Assembly (NCBI RefSeq): GCF_002917105.1
Contig: NZ_PQFZ01000004.1
Coordinates: 186,001-250,000 of the forward strand
Direction: 5' to 3'
Length of the DNA: 64,000 bases
Source of the DNA: Allobosea psychrotolerans
GTDB lineage: Bacteria > Pseudomonadota > Alphaproteobacteria > Rhizobiales > Beijerinckiaceae
Positions 16,648 to 26,232 of this stretch are shown here, in pieces. Numbering within the stretch: the first letter of the stretch is position 1; each line of letters begins with the position of its first letter. The notes below the pieces were generated by a model. That model worked only from the letters and a program-made list of their open reading frames with translations, had not been told where the DNA came from and did no database searches. Position numbers and translations under genes: made by a program.

Positions 16648-17835
16648 TCACTCCGCCGCGGCCTTCAGCGCCAGCCCCTTGGCGAAGGGCAGCGCCGGCT
16701 CGGCTGTCTTGGCGTCGTCGAACTCAAGCGCGCCGATCCTCTCACCGCGGCTGGCGATCTTCCCGGCCGAGGTGCGGATGCCGGAGACATCCTCCTGGGC
16801 CTGGCGGAAATGCTGGTCGAGCTTCTCGGCCCGGTCGCCGAGGCGGCGCACATCGGCGAGCAGCTTGCCGACCTCGGACTGGATCACCTGCGCCTCCTCG
16901 CGCATGCGGGCGTCGCGCACCAGCGACTGCATCAGCTGGATCGCGAGCGCCAGCAGCGAGGGCGAGACGATCATGATCCGGGCGCGATGCGCCTTCTGGA
17001 TCACATCGTCGAAATGCTCGTGCAGGTCGGCATAGATCGATTCCGACGGCACGAAGAGCAGGGCCAGGTCTTGCGTCTCGCCCGGCAGGAAGTAACGCTC
17101 GGCGATGTCCTTCACATGCACGCCGACATCATTGCGCACACGCACGCCCGCGGCCTTCCTCGCCTCGTCGCCGCGCGCCTCGCGCAGCAGGGTGAAGCTT
17201 TCCAGCGGAAATTTCGCGTCGATCACCAGCCCGCGCCCGTCGCCGGGCAAGGTCACCATGCAGTCGGGCCGCTTGCCGTTGGAGAGCTGGGGCTGGAAGG
17301 CGAAGAAGGCGGCAGGCAGCCCGTCGCGGATGATCGCCTCCATGCGGCCCTGGCCATAGGCGCCGCGCGCCTGCTTGTTCGAGAGCACGTCCTTCAGCGT
17401 CACCACCTCGGAGGTGAGGTCGGTCAGGTTCTTCTGGGCGGAATCGATGACGGCGAGCCGCTCCTGCAATTTGCCGAGGCTCTCGGAGGTCTGGCGGACA
17501 TTCTGCTCCAGCCCGGCGCCGACCTGCTGGCGCAAGCCATCCATCCGCTCGGCGACGAGGCGGGCGAGATCGCCCTGTCGCGTCGAGAGGATCTCGGCCA
17601 TCGACTGCAGGCGGCCAGACAGCTCCGCCTGGTTGCGGTTCATTTCGGCGACCTTGTCGTCCATCTCGCGGGCGCGCTCAGCCGCCATGGCGGCCTCGAG
17701 CGCGCGCCGCGAGGCGCCGCGCCAGGACGAGACGACGACCAGCACGAGCAGCAGGAGACTCAAGCCCGCGAAGCCGAGCGCGGCCTCGGCCCAGGTCACG
17801 GGCCGGTCGAGCAGGATGAAGGCGATCTCTTTCAT
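16648..17835 (-). CDS. rmuC: DNA recombination protein RmuC
   Basis: A 395-residue RmuC-type protein: an N-terminal membrane anchor (about 18-38), a long coiled coil (about 45-125, starting AAMAERAREMDDKVAEMNRNQ), and the RmuC nuclease-like core (about 130-370). Core motifs include LPGDGRGLVIDAKFPLESF and YFLPGETQDLALLFVPSESIYADL. RmuC limits recombination at inverted repeats in E. coli; the biochemical mechanism is only partly known. The ATG at 17835 begins the anchor. It is divergent from def. Confidence 0.95.
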   Translation of the reverse strand: MKEIAFILLDRPVTWAEAALGFAGLSLLLLVLVVVSSWRGASRRALEAAMAAERAREMDDKVAEMNRNQAELSGRLQSMAEILSTRQGDLARLVAERMDGLRQQVGAGLEQNVRQTSESLGKLQERLAVIDSAQKNLTDLTSEVVTLKDVLSNKQARGAYGQGRMEAIIRDGLPAAFFAFQPQLSNGKRPDCMVTLPGDGRGLVIDAKFPLESFTLLREARGDEARKAAGVRVRNDVGVHVKDIAERYFLPGETQDLALLFVPSESIYADLHEHFDDVIQKAHRARIMIVSPSLLALAIQLMQSLVRDARMREEAQVIQSEVGKLLADVRRLGDRAEKLDQHFRQAQEDVSGIRTSAGKIASRGERIGALEFDDAKTAEPALPFAKGLALKAAAE

Positions 17836-17949
17836 TGAAACAGCCTAGCAGATTCGGGTGATGATTTCGAACGAAAGCGGAACAGTTTGACCGCTTGCGC
17901 ACAAGTGCTTATGTCGCGGCAACCTCGAAAAATTCCGCGCAGAGCCCCC

Positions 17950-18471
17950 ATGGCCATTCGTCCACTCGTCATCCTGCCCGATTCCGTCCTGCGTCAGGTT
18001 TCTGCGCCGGTCGATACGATCACTCCCGAGATCAAGTCGCTCGCCGCCGACATGCTGGAGACGATGTACGACGCGCCCGGCATCGGGCTCGCCGCGATCC
18101 AGATCGGCGTGCCCAAGCGCATCGTGACGATCGATCTCTCGAAGAGCGACGAGGCGGAGAAGGCCCCGATGGTCTTCGTCAATCCGGAGGTGATCTGGAC
18201 GTCCGAGGAGACGAATGTCCATGAGGAGGGCTGCCTCTCGATCCCCGAATATTACGAGGAGGTCGAAAGGCCCGCCTCGATCAAGCTGCGCTATATGGAT
18301 CTGGACGGAAAGAGCCAGGAGATCGCGGCCGAGGGCCTGCTCGCCACCTGCCTGCAGCATGAGGTCGACCATCTCAACGGCGTGCTGTTCATCGATTATC
18401 TGTCGCGGCTGAAGCGCGAGCGCGTGACCAAGCGCTTCGCCAAGGTTGCCAAGCGCGAAAGCGCGGCGTGA
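17950..18471 (+). CDS. def: Peptide deformylase
   Basis: A 173-residue cytoplasmic metallo-hydrolase that removes the N-formyl group from nascent proteins. All three family motifs are intact: [10 protein letters not shown] at 44-53, EGCLS at 93-97 with metal ligand C95, and QHEVDH at 136-141 with ligands H137 and H141 and catalytic E138. The C-terminal Lys/Arg-rich helix is typical of type 1 enzymes. ATG at 17950 follows the weak site GAGCC. fmt starts 34 bases after the stop; the two act at opposite ends of the formylation cycle and form a conserved pair. Confidence 0.97.
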   Translation: MAIRPLVILPDSVLRQVSAPVDTITPEIKSLAADMLETMYDAPGIGLAAIQIGVPKRIVTIDLSKSDEAEKAPMVFVNPEVIWTSEETNVHEEGCLSIPEYYEEVERPASIKLRYMDLDGKSQEIAAEGLLATCLQHEVDHLNGVLFIDYLSRLKRERVTKRFAKVAKRESAA

Positions 18472-18505
18472 GCGCAAAGGCTAGGGTTGGGGTCATGTTC
18501 AGCGT

Positions 18506-19435
18506 ATGAGTTTGCGCGTCATCTTCATGGGCACGCCCGATTTCGCCGTGCCGACCCTGACCGAGATCATCGGCCAGGGCCACGAGGTCGTGGCCTGCTA
18601 CACCCGCGCCCCGGCGCAGGCCGGGCGTGGGCTCGATCTCAAGCCCTCGCCGGTGCAGCGCGCCGCCGAGCGCTTCGGTATCCCCGTCTTCACACCCAAG
18701 ACCCTGAAGTCGGAGGAGGCGGTCGAGACCATCGCCTCGCATCAGGCGGATGTCGCGGTCGTCGTCGCCTACGGCATGATCCTGCCCCAGGCGATCCTCG
18801 ATCTGCCGGAGCTCGGCTGCCTGAACCTGCACGCCTCGCTGCTGCCGCGCTGGCGCGGAGCGGCCCCGATTCAGCGCGCCGTCATGGCCGGCGACGCCGA
18901 GAGCGGCGTCTGCGTCATGAAGATGGAAGCAGGCCTCGATACCGGGCCTGTCGGCATGGTCGAGAGCTTGGCGATCGGTCCGGACATGACGGCCGGCGAA
19001 CTGCACGACCGGTTGGCGCCGCTCGGAGCGGATCTGATGGTGCGCGCGCTGGCGGCGCTCGGCCGCGGCGGCTTGCGCTTTACGCCGCAGCCGGAGGAGG
19101 GCGTGACCTACGCCGCCAAGATCGGCAATGCCGAGGCGAAGTTGAACTGGGCGCGCCCGGCCAAGCAGGTGCATGACCTCGTGCGCGGTCTCTCGCCCTT
19201 TCCCGGCGCGTTCGCCGAAGTCGATCTCGGCAAGGGCCCGGAGCGGCTGAAGATCTTGCGCACGGCACTGGCGGGCGGGGCGGCCGAGCCGGGTACCTTG
19301 CTCGACGGCGAGGGCACGGTCGCCTGCGCGGAAGGCGCGGTGAAGCTGCTGCAGGTCCAGCGCGCCGGCGGGCGGCCGGTGACCGGGGCGGAATTCCTGC
19401 GCGGGACGAAGCTTATGGCCGGCGCGAAGCTCTAG
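18506..19435 (+). CDS. fmt: Methionyl-tRNA formyltransferase
   Basis: A 309-residue enzyme that formylates initiator Met-tRNA using 10-formyl-THF. N107, H109 (NLHASLLP) and D145 (GLDTGPV) form the catalytic set, and [15 protein letters not shown] at 111-125 is the family signature. The C-terminal OB-fold domain begins near 205 ([14 protein letters not shown]) and binds the tRNA. Full length. It follows def by 34 bases and precedes truA by 115, with repeat sequence between, so all three may share a transcript. Confidence 0.97.
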   Translation: MSLRVIFMGTPDFAVPTLTEIIGQGHEVVACYTRAPAQAGRGLDLKPSPVQRAAERFGIPVFTPKTLKSEEAVETIASHQADVAVVVAYGMILPQAILDLPELGCLNLHASLLPRWRGAAPIQRAVMAGDAESGVCVMKMEAGLDTGPVGMVESLAIGPDMTAGELHDRLAPLGADLMVRALAALGRGGLRFTPQPEEGVTYAAKIGNAEAKLNWARPAKQVHDLVRGLSPFPGAFAEVDLGKGPERLKILRTALAGGAAEPGTLLDGEGTVACAEGAVKLLQVQRAGGRPVTGAEFLRGTKLMAGAKL

Positions 19436-19499
19436 AGCCTTTTTCGAGCGAAATAGACACTGGTTCGCGTGAAGAAACGCGGAAATGCTGTAGAGTTGT

Positions 19500-19548
19500 G
19501 AGCATGATGTCGTCCGAAACCCGCCAAGCACTTTTCGGCATCGAGCTC
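19500..19548. repeat. Short palindromic repeat, family C (degenerate copy)
   Basis: Starts GAGCATGATGTCGTCCGAAA and ends CTTTTCGGCATCGAGCTC. It is a degraded version of the palindrome with inner CCGAAA / TTTTCGG. It ends two bases before the truA ATG, so the repeat arm occupies the position of the ribosome binding site. Confidence 0.65.
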
Positions 19549-19550
19549 TG

Positions 19551-20288
19551 ATGCCGCGCTACAAGCTCGTCATCGAATATGACGGCACGCCGTTCTCGGG
19601 TTGGCAGCGCCAGCTCAACGGGCCGTCGGTGCAGCAGAGCGTCGAGGAATCGATCGAAGGCTTCTGTGGTCACGCCGTGCGACTGCATTGTGCAGGCCGG
19701 ACCGATGCCGGGGTGCACGCGACGCATCAGGTCGCCCATGTCGATCTCGACAAGGACTGGCGCAGCGACGTCGTGCGCGATGCGACCAATGCGCGGCTGA
19801 AGCGCCTGCCTGTCGCCGTCGTCAGCGCCGAGATCGTGCCCGACGATTTCGACGCCCGCATCTCGGCGAAGCGGCGCTACTACATCTACCGCATCCTCGA
19901 CCGCCGCGCCCAGCCGACGCTCGATCGCGACAGGCTCTGGCATGTTCCGGTCAGGCTCGATCATGAGGCGATGGACCGCTCGGCCAAGGCCCTGCTCGGC
20001 CATCACGACTTCACCACCTTCCGCGCGGCCGAATGCCAGGCCAACAGCCCGATGCGAACGCTGGACCGCTTCGATGTCCGGCGCGAGGGAGCCGAGATCG
20101 TGGCCTATGTCCATGCGCGCTCCTTCCTGCATCATCAGGTCCGCTCCATGGTCGGCTGCCTGAAGATGGTGGGCGCCGGGCGCTGGCCGGAAAACAAGCT
20201 CGGCAAGGTCCTGGCCGCGCGCGACCGCTCGCAATGCGCGGCGCTGGCGCCACCCTCGGGGCTCTATCTGGCGGGCGTGGATTACTAG
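19551..20288 (+). CDS. truA: tRNA pseudouridine(38-40) synthase
   Basis: A 245-residue pseudouridine synthase acting on the tRNA anticodon stem-loop. The catalytic aspartate is D52 in CAGRTDAGVHATHQ. Other family segments are EYDGTPFSGWQRQ at 9-21, KRRYYIYRI near 105, HDFTTFRA near 151, and FLHHQVRSMVGCL near 190. Length is normal for the family. The ATG at 19551 abuts a palindromic repeat and has no clear Shine-Dalgarno; GAGCT at 19543 is the only candidate. Confidence 0.96.
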   Translation: MPRYKLVIEYDGTPFSGWQRQLNGPSVQQSVEESIEGFCGHAVRLHCAGRTDAGVHATHQVAHVDLDKDWRSDVVRDATNARLKRLPVAVVSAEIVPDDFDARISAKRRYYIYRILDRRAQPTLDRDRLWHVPVRLDHEAMDRSAKALLGHHDFTTFRAAECQANSPMRTLDRFDVRREGAEIVAYVHARSFLHHQVRSMVGCLKMVGAGRWPENKLGKVLAARDRSQCAALAPPSGLYLAGVDY

Positions 20289-20358
20289 AGCATTGTGCGG
20301 AAACGTGATCTTGGGCTTTGTGCCTCTTAGGCGTGTTTCCGAGCCAGGTTCGCCGACG

Positions 20359-20946
20359 CTAAAACCCCCACAGCCCCAGCAGCCGCGCGAGGCCGAGCTG
20401 GCCGAGGAAGCTGGCGCAGACGATCGTCAAGGCGAGGCCATGCTCCGCGCCGAGCGTCACCTTGGCGGCGGCGTAGCGCAGCCGCGCCACGATCACCGCG
20501 AAGGCGAGCCATTGCACCGCGGCGATCTCGGGCGTCGACCAGCCGATCGCATGCACCGCGGCCGGAACCGCCAGCAGGCCGGCCGAGAGGATCTCCGTCC
20601 AGTTCCAGGCGATGATGAAGCCCGACAGGGCAGGGGAGCGCGTGAGATGCGGGGCGAGCGCGACGAGCAGCGCCGGCACGCACAGGAAGGCGGCCGCCTG
20701 CGAGGCGATGACGGCGATCACCAACGGCGCCGAATGAAACAGGCCATCGCTGTTGGGAAGCCCGGCGATGCTCCGTTCGGCCGCGAGCACCGCGACCATC
20801 GCCGGCAGCGTCAGCACGGCTGCGCCATAGGAGCGCAGGAAGCCTGCGCTCGACAAATCGAGTTCGGGAAGCGCTTTGGCGCCTTGCGACATCAGACGCC
20901 ACGAGCCGCGCAGAGAGCGCGCCACATCATCGGCAGCAAGCGCCAT
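20359..20946 (-). CDS. Multi-span membrane protein of unknown function
   Basis: A 195-residue membrane protein with about five hydrophobic helices (roughly 43-60, 72-95, 105-125, 133-155, 165-190). The soluble N-terminal 40 residues carry ADDVARSLRGSWRLMSQGAKALPELDLSSAGF. No catalytic motif is visible and I do not recognise a named family. The ATG at 20946 has GGAG nine bases upstream, better than an ATG seven codons earlier. A sharp palindrome just upstream (20969) suggests specific regulation. It is convergent with truA and downstream of dapE on the same strand. Confidence 0.65.
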   Translation of the reverse strand: MALAADDVARSLRGSWRLMSQGAKALPELDLSSAGFLRSYGAAVLTLPAMVAVLAAERSIAGLPNSDGLFHSAPLVIAVIASQAAAFLCVPALLVALAPHLTRSPALSGFIIAWNWTEILSAGLLAVPAAVHAIGWSTPEIAAVQWLAFAVIVARLRYAAAKVTLGAEHGLALTIVCASFLGQLGLARLLGLWGF

Positions 20947-20968
20947 GGCCGACACTCCAACATTCAAC

Positions 20969-20986
20969 CTTAGACTTTCGTCTAAG
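20969..20986. promoter_or_regulatory. Operator-like palindrome upstream of the membrane protein gene
   Basis: CTTAGAC (20969-20975) and GTCTAAG (20980-20986) are perfect arms around TTTC. The overall shape is like many TetR-family operators. It lies 23 bases before the minus-strand start codon at 20946, where a bound repressor would block transcription. No tetR gene is in the window. Confidence 0.45.
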
Positions 20987-21014
20987 TCTCATATTGGCAC
21001 GCCGGCCGGGGCGG

Positions 21015-22220
21015 TCAAGGCTTATGTTGCAGTGCAAAATAGCTGTCGAGCAGCCTGTGCGTGATCCGCTCCAGCGCCGTCAGGTCGGCGACGGCGACGC
21101 GCTCGTCGATCTGGTGCATGGTCTGGCCAACGACGCCGTATTCAACCACCGGGCAATAGTTCTTGATGAAGCGGGCGTCGGAGGTGCCGCCAGTGGTCGA
21201 CAGCGCCGGGCGCTTGCCGGTTTCGGCCTCGACCGCATCCGCGACCATGGTAACGAAGGGGCCAGGCTCGGTCAGGAAGGCGACGGCGTTGGTCGGCTGG
21301 AAGGCCAGTTCGTACCGCACCAGGTTGCCGGCCGCCTCGCGCAATCGCCGCTCGATCTCGGCGGCGAGCGTCTCCGGGGTCCAGCTGTCGTTGAAGCGGA
21401 TGTTGAACACGGCCTTGGCCTGGGCCGGCACGACATTGCTCGAGGGATTGCCGACATCGAGCGTCGTGACCTCGAGATTGCTCGGGTCGAAATGCGTCGT
21501 GCCGCCGTCGAGCGGTGTCGCGTCGAGCGCCGCCAGCAGCCGCACCATGCCGCGAATCGGATTGTCGGCGAGGTGGGGGTAGCCGACATGGCCCTGCTTG
21601 CCGTTGACCGTGAGCTTGCCGGTCAGCGAGCCGCGCCGGCCGATCTTGATCATGTCGCTCATGCTTGCGGGATTGGTCGGCTCGCCGAGCAGGCAGTGGT
21701 CGAAGCGCTCGCCCCGGCTCTGCGCCCAGGCCAGCAGCTTGATCGTGCCGTTGATGGCGGGGCCTTCCTCATCGCCGGTGATCAGGAAGGCGATCGAGCC
21801 GGGGGCCTGCGGATTGTCGCGGCGGAAGCGCAAGGCGGCTGAAATCATGGCGGCGAGGCCGCCCTTCATGTCGCAGGCGCCGCGCCCATAGAGCACGCCG
21901 TCGACGATCACCCCGCCGAAGGGATCGCGCGTCCAGGCCTCGGCATCGCCGACCGGCACGACATCGCTATGGCCGGCGATGACGAGGACGGGTCCCTCCG
22001 TGCCGATGCGGGCATAGAGGTTCTCGATATCGGGCATCCCGTCTGCGCTGAAGACGGGGCGGTGCACGCTGTAACCCGCCGAAGCCAGCACGGTCGCGAG
22101 CAGCGCCAAGGCGCCGCCCTCCGCCGGCGTCACCGACGGACAGCGCACCAGCGCCTGCGTCAGGGCGACGGGATCGGTTGGGTCGAAGGCGAGGAGGGGT
22201 GTGTCGAGCTGCTGGTCCAT
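21015..22220 (-). CDS. dapE: Succinyl-diaminopimelate desuccinylase
   Basis: A 401-residue M20-family metallohydrolase yielding LL-diaminopimelate and succinate. Visible residues: H84 and D86 in AGHSDVVP, D117 in RGACDMKGG, the TGDEEGPAINGT segment with catalytic E151 and ligand E152, and a C-terminal HQIDERV histidine. FTSTTGGTSDAR-like sequence (LSTTGGTSDARF) near 345 is diagnostic for DapE rather than other M20 members. Its first 61 bases overlap the end of the upstream DUF805 gene, so the two are translationally linked. It runs about 20 residues longer than many DapE proteins. Confidence 0.96.
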   Translation of the reverse strand: MDQQLDTPLLAFDPTDPVALTQALVRCPSVTPAEGGALALLATVLASAGYSVHRPVFSADGMPDIENLYARIGTEGPVLVIAGHSDVVPVGDAEAWTRDPFGGVIVDGVLYGRGACDMKGGLAAMISAALRFRRDNPQAPGSIAFLITGDEEGPAINGTIKLLAWAQSRGERFDHCLLGEPTNPASMSDMIKIGRRGSLTGKLTVNGKQGHVGYPHLADNPIRGMVRLLAALDATPLDGGTTHFDPSNLEVTTLDVGNPSSNVVPAQAKAVFNIRFNDSWTPETLAAEIERRLREAAGNLVRYELAFQPTNAVAFLTEPGPFVTMVADAVEAETGKRPALSTTGGTSDARFIKNYCPVVEYGVVGQTMHQIDERVAVADLTALERITHRLLDSYFALQHKP

Positions 22221-22645
22221 GCTCTCGCTTTAGCATCGGCCGCGGCCTCCGCAACCCGCTCGTCGTCATGGGCGGAAGGCAGCATTCCCAGATCGACGAG
22301 AGCGACCAGCCAGGCAAGCAGCGCGATCGTGTCGAGCGAAGGCCCCCAGGCATAGGATGACAGGAACGGTTTGAGCTGGCCGGGCAGCACCATCGCGCAG
22401 ACCAGCAGGATGCCGAACAGCGCCGTGCCGCCGCGATCGGTCGAGCGCTTGGCCGCCAGCGCGGCCCAGGGAAACAGGGCAAAGGCATTGGCGAAGGCGA
22501 TGATCGGGTCGGCATGCCGGCCGGCCAGATGCGGCGCGCCATGCTGGATCGCGAGAAGCATCAGCGCCACCAGGGCGCTGCCGAGCCAGAAGCGGCTGAG
22601 GCCGATGCGTCCGTCGAAATCGGTCAGCAGGCGGAAAAGGGACAT
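22160..22645 (-). CDS. DUF805 family membrane protein
   Basis: A 161-residue membrane protein with about four helices in the first 120 residues. The opening LLTDFDGRIGLSRFWLGS and the internal AAKRSTDRGGT match the DUF805 pattern (GR-x-x-FW and KR-x-x-DRG). The last 40 residues are hydrophilic, Ala/Ser/Pro-rich, and overlap the dapE reading frame by 61 bases, so the tail may be a recent extension past a lost stop. ATG at 22645 is preferred to a codon ten residues upstream because MSLFRLLTDFDGR is the family start. Function unknown. Confidence 0.75.
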   Translation of the reverse strand: MSLFRLLTDFDGRIGLSRFWLGSALVALMLLAIQHGAPHLAGRHADPIIAFANAFALFPWAALAAKRSTDRGGTALFGILLVCAMVLPGQLKPFLSSYAWGPSLDTIALLAWLVALVDLGMLPSAHDDERVAEAAADAKARAWTSSSTHPSSPSTQPIPSP

Positions 22646-22831
22646 GGCGAGGCTCCGATCCTGCCGTTCTTGCATGCACCGGCGGTCGAAGGAAGTTTAT
22701 GGTGAATAGAAGGTTAACGCGGAAAAGGCTTGAATGGCGCTGGCCGCGCCGCTAGCTGCGGAGCGGCCGGCGCAGGGAATGCGTCAGTCAGGTTTCACGG
22801 GGCGCTTGCGCCTCAGAGCGAGGTTTGCGCC

Positions 22832-23446
22832 ATGACCATCCGTTTCCATCGTGGTGACCTGCCCGACGGCTTCGTCGCCGGCCCCAGCGTCGCGATCGAT
22901 ACCGAGACGCTCGGCCTGAACCCGCATCGCGACCGGCTCTGCGTGGTGCAGCTCTCGCGCGGCGACGGCACCGCCGATGTCGTGCAGATTCTGAAAGGCG
23001 GCGAGAAGCCTGCGAACCTGATCCGCCTGCTCACCGATCCGTCGGTGCTGAAGCTGTTCCATTTCGCCCGCTTCGACGTCGCCGTGCTGCGCCAGGCCTT
23101 CGGCATCGTTACCGGCCCGATCTATTGCACCAAGATCGCCTCCAAGCTGACGCGCACCTATACCGACCGGCATGGCCTGAAGGATCTGGTCCGGGAGCTG
23201 TTGGGAATCGAATTGTCGAAGCAGCAGCAATCCTCGGATTGGGGCGCCGACACGCTGAGCGAGGCGCAGCTCACCTATGCGGCGTCCGACGTGCTGCATC
23301 TGCACGCGCTGCAGGCGCGGCTGGATGCGATGCTGGCGCGGGAGGGGCGCACCGAGCTGGCGCAGGCCTGTTTCGGCTTCCTGCCCCATCGCGCCGAGCT
23401 CGATCTCGCCGGCTGGGCGGAAAACGATATCTTCGCGCATACTTGA
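22832..23446 (+). CDS. rnd: Ribonuclease D-type 3'-5' exonuclease
   Basis: A 204-residue DEDDy exonuclease. The catalytic acids are D23 and E25 (IDTETLGL), D82 (HFARFDVA), and Y149 with D153 (TYAASDVLHLH). Only the exonuclease domain is present; the HRDC domains of the E. coli enzyme are missing, which is usual for the short alphaproteobacterial form. It probably trims the 3' ends of tRNA or other structured RNA. ATG at 22832 is taken because it starts the conserved region; an upstream open extension is compositionally unlike it. lptC follows after 113 bases. Confidence 0.9.
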   Translation: MTIRFHRGDLPDGFVAGPSVAIDTETLGLNPHRDRLCVVQLSRGDGTADVVQILKGGEKPANLIRLLTDPSVLKLFHFARFDVAVLRQAFGIVTGPIYCTKIASKLTRTYTDRHGLKDLVRELLGIELSKQQQSSDWGADTLSEAQLTYAASDVLHLHALQARLDAMLAREGRTELAQACFGFLPHRAELDLAGWAENDIFAHT

Positions 23447-23559
23447 CAAATTCTACGTCATCCAGCGTCTGTCTGGAGCAATGCCAGGCGGCGCGAGGGG
23501 CGCGATGCCGCCAGGCTGGTGACACGAAAAAGCCGTTAGCGACTGCCATTGCGCGGGGC

Positions 23560-24354
23560 ATGACTGTGGCGATGACATCGAATGACTGGACTGGGCCGTC
23601 CTCAGGGGACGCCGCCCACCGGCTGGCTGCCTTCAAGGCGGCGCGCCGGCATACGCTATTGGTGCGCCTGCTGCGTCGTGCCATCCCGATCATGGCGGTC
23701 GTCGCGGTGCTCGGCCTGGTCGTGGCGCCGTTCCTGAATCCGTTGCGCGGCCTGGCGAATGTGTCGCTCGGCGCGGTCGGCATCTCGAATGGCAAGGTCA
23801 AGATGGAGACGCCCAAGCTCTCCGGCTACCGCAAGGATAACCGGCCCTATGAAGTCAACGCCGAGGCCGCCTTGCAGGATATCCGCAACCCGACGCAGGT
23901 CGAGCTGATGATGCTGAAGGCCCGGATCCAGATGGAACGCGAAGGCTGGGTCACGGTGAGCTCGCGGACGGGCCTGTTCGATACGCAGAAGGAAAAGCTC
24001 CAGCTCGTCGATGACGTCCATGTCCGCACCGAAACCGGCTATGACATCCACATGCGCACCGCCGATATCGACTTCAAAGGCGGCACGGTGGTCTCGAAGG
24101 AGCCGGTCAAGGTCAATCTCGGAACGACCACCATCGATGCCGATACGCTCGATGTGAAGGATAATGGTGCGCTGATCGCTTTCCAGGGACACGTCCGTGC
24201 GGTTATCGTGAATGCTCCGGCCGGCACGCTCGCCGGTCCCGAACGTCAAGGCAGCACGCCGGCGCCGGAACTGCTGGCGCCACGCCAGGTTGTTCCGGCA
24301 GACGGCGCGGCGGCGTCGCCCGCTGGCCTTCCCGACACCGAAACGAGACAGTGA
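23560..24354 (+). CDS. lptC: LPS export ABC transporter periplasmic protein LptC
   Basis: A 264-residue bitopic protein that passes lipopolysaccharide from LptBFG to LptA. It has a cytoplasmic N-terminus, one membrane helix (about 42-62, RRAIPIMAVVAVLGLVVAPF) and a periplasmic beta-jellyroll (about 80-220) with KLSGYRKDNRPYEVNAEAA and GYDIHMRTADIDFKGG. A Pro/Ala-rich tail follows. lptA starts two bases after the stop. The ATG at 23560 or the one four codons later are both possible. Confidence 0.9.
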   Translation: MTVAMTSNDWTGPSSGDAAHRLAAFKAARRHTLLVRLLRRAIPIMAVVAVLGLVVAPFLNPLRGLANVSLGAVGISNGKVKMETPKLSGYRKDNRPYEVNAEAALQDIRNPTQVELMMLKARIQMEREGWVTVSSRTGLFDTQKEKLQLVDDVHVRTETGYDIHMRTADIDFKGGTVVSKEPVKVNLGTTTIDADTLDVKDNGALIAFQGHVRAVIVNAPAGTLAGPERQGSTPAPELLAPRQVVPADGAAASPAGLPDTETRQ

Positions 24355-24355
24355 C

Positions 24356-25120
24356 ATGCGCCAAGCGTCAAAGCTTCCCGGAACGATCGGCAAGACTGCC
24401 CTGGCCAGCAAGGCCGCCTTGGCCGGCAAGACCGCCCTGTTTGTCCTGACGGTCGCGCTTGCCTTTGGGGCGCTGGTCCCCGGGGCCGCCCAGGCGCAGG
24501 GCAAGAAGGCCCGCGGCGGCGGCGATTCGGCGCTCGGCGGGCTCGGCGGCGACAGCAAGGAGCCGATCAAGATCGACGCCGACAAGCTCGATGTGCTCGA
24601 CAAGGAGAATCGCGCCGTCTTTACTGGCAATGTCGTGGCGGTGCAGGGTGAAACGACGGTACGCTGCACGGTGATGACCGTGTTCTACGAGGGGCGCAAC
24701 GGTCAGCAGGGTGGCGCTGGAGCCGCGAAGGCGACGGCTTCGACCGCAGCGCCTGCCGCCGCACCCGCCGGTGCGCCGTCGGCCGGCGGCAACGCGAATG
24801 ACAGCAGCATCAAGCGCATCGAATGCAAGGGGCCGGTCACGGTGGTCTCCAAGACTCAGGCCGCGACCTCGGACAATGCGGTCTTCGACCGTGCCCACAA
24901 TGTCGTGATCATGACCGGCAATGTTGCGCTGAACGACGGTCCCAACATCACGCGCGGCGAGAAGCTGACCTACAACACGGTCACCGGCATCGCCAATGTC
25001 GAGACCAACACCGGCGGCCGCGTGCAGGGCTTCTTCGTGCCGAACTCGACCGAGGCCGGCAAGACCACGCCTGCCAAGCCGGCCGCCGGCGGTGCGCGCC
25101 CCGCCACGCCGACGAACTAA
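24356..25120 (+). CDS. lptA: LPS transport periplasmic protein LptA
   Basis: A 254-residue OstA-type protein forming the periplasmic LPS bridge. It has an unusually long signal region (about 45 residues, with repeated ALASKAALAGKTAL before the hydrophobic core, cleavage near AQA-Q). The OstA fold follows: IKIDADKLDVLDKENRAVFTGNV, then ATSDNAVFDRAHNVVIMTGNVAL. An Ala/Gly/Ser-rich insert of about 30 residues (KATASTAAPAAAPAGAPS) interrupts the domain and is probably a disordered loop. Between lptC and lptB. Confidence 0.9.
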   Translation: MRQASKLPGTIGKTALASKAALAGKTALFVLTVALAFGALVPGAAQAQGKKARGGGDSALGGLGGDSKEPIKIDADKLDVLDKENRAVFTGNVVAVQGETTVRCTVMTVFYEGRNGQQGGAGAAKATASTAAPAAAPAGAPSAGGNANDSSIKRIECKGPVTVVSKTQAATSDNAVFDRAHNVVIMTGNVALNDGPNITRGEKLTYNTVTGIANVETNTGGRVQGFFVPNSTEAGKTTPAKPAAGGARPATPTN

Positions 25121-25191
25121 GAACCGCTTCGTAACGACCAGCTCACGGGGCGCCGGCCCCTCTCCGTTCCCAGACCAGGCCAGCGCTCGCA

Positions 25192-26058
<867 letters not shown>

Positions 26059-26143
26059 GCCGCCGAATCCAGGTGATTCTGCCGCAATCGCGGCTTCATG
26101 CTGCAGCGCATTAACTTCCCTGCTCAATGCTGGGGCAAGGGCT

Positions 26144-26172
26144 TTGACGCGCCGCGTTCGCGCGGCTAGGCT
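26144..26172 (+). promoter_or_regulatory. Putative promoter of rpoN
   Basis: TTGACG at 26144-26149 and TAGGCT at 26167-26172 are separated by 17 bases, 60 bases before the rpoN start. Spacing is ideal and both hexamers resemble the sigma-70 consensus, so rpoN may be transcribed separately from lptB. Confidence 0.45.
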
Positions 26173-26232
26173 CTAGCCACAGGCAAGAAGCGTGCCGAAA
26201 TGGCGCGCTGGCATGAAAGGGTTACGAGCGCA

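Noticed and set aside
23443..23471. TTGACA at 23443 as a promoter for lptC
   Set aside because: The -35 hexamer is perfect but no -10-like sequence occurs at 16-18 bases spacing, and it overlaps the rnd stop codon.
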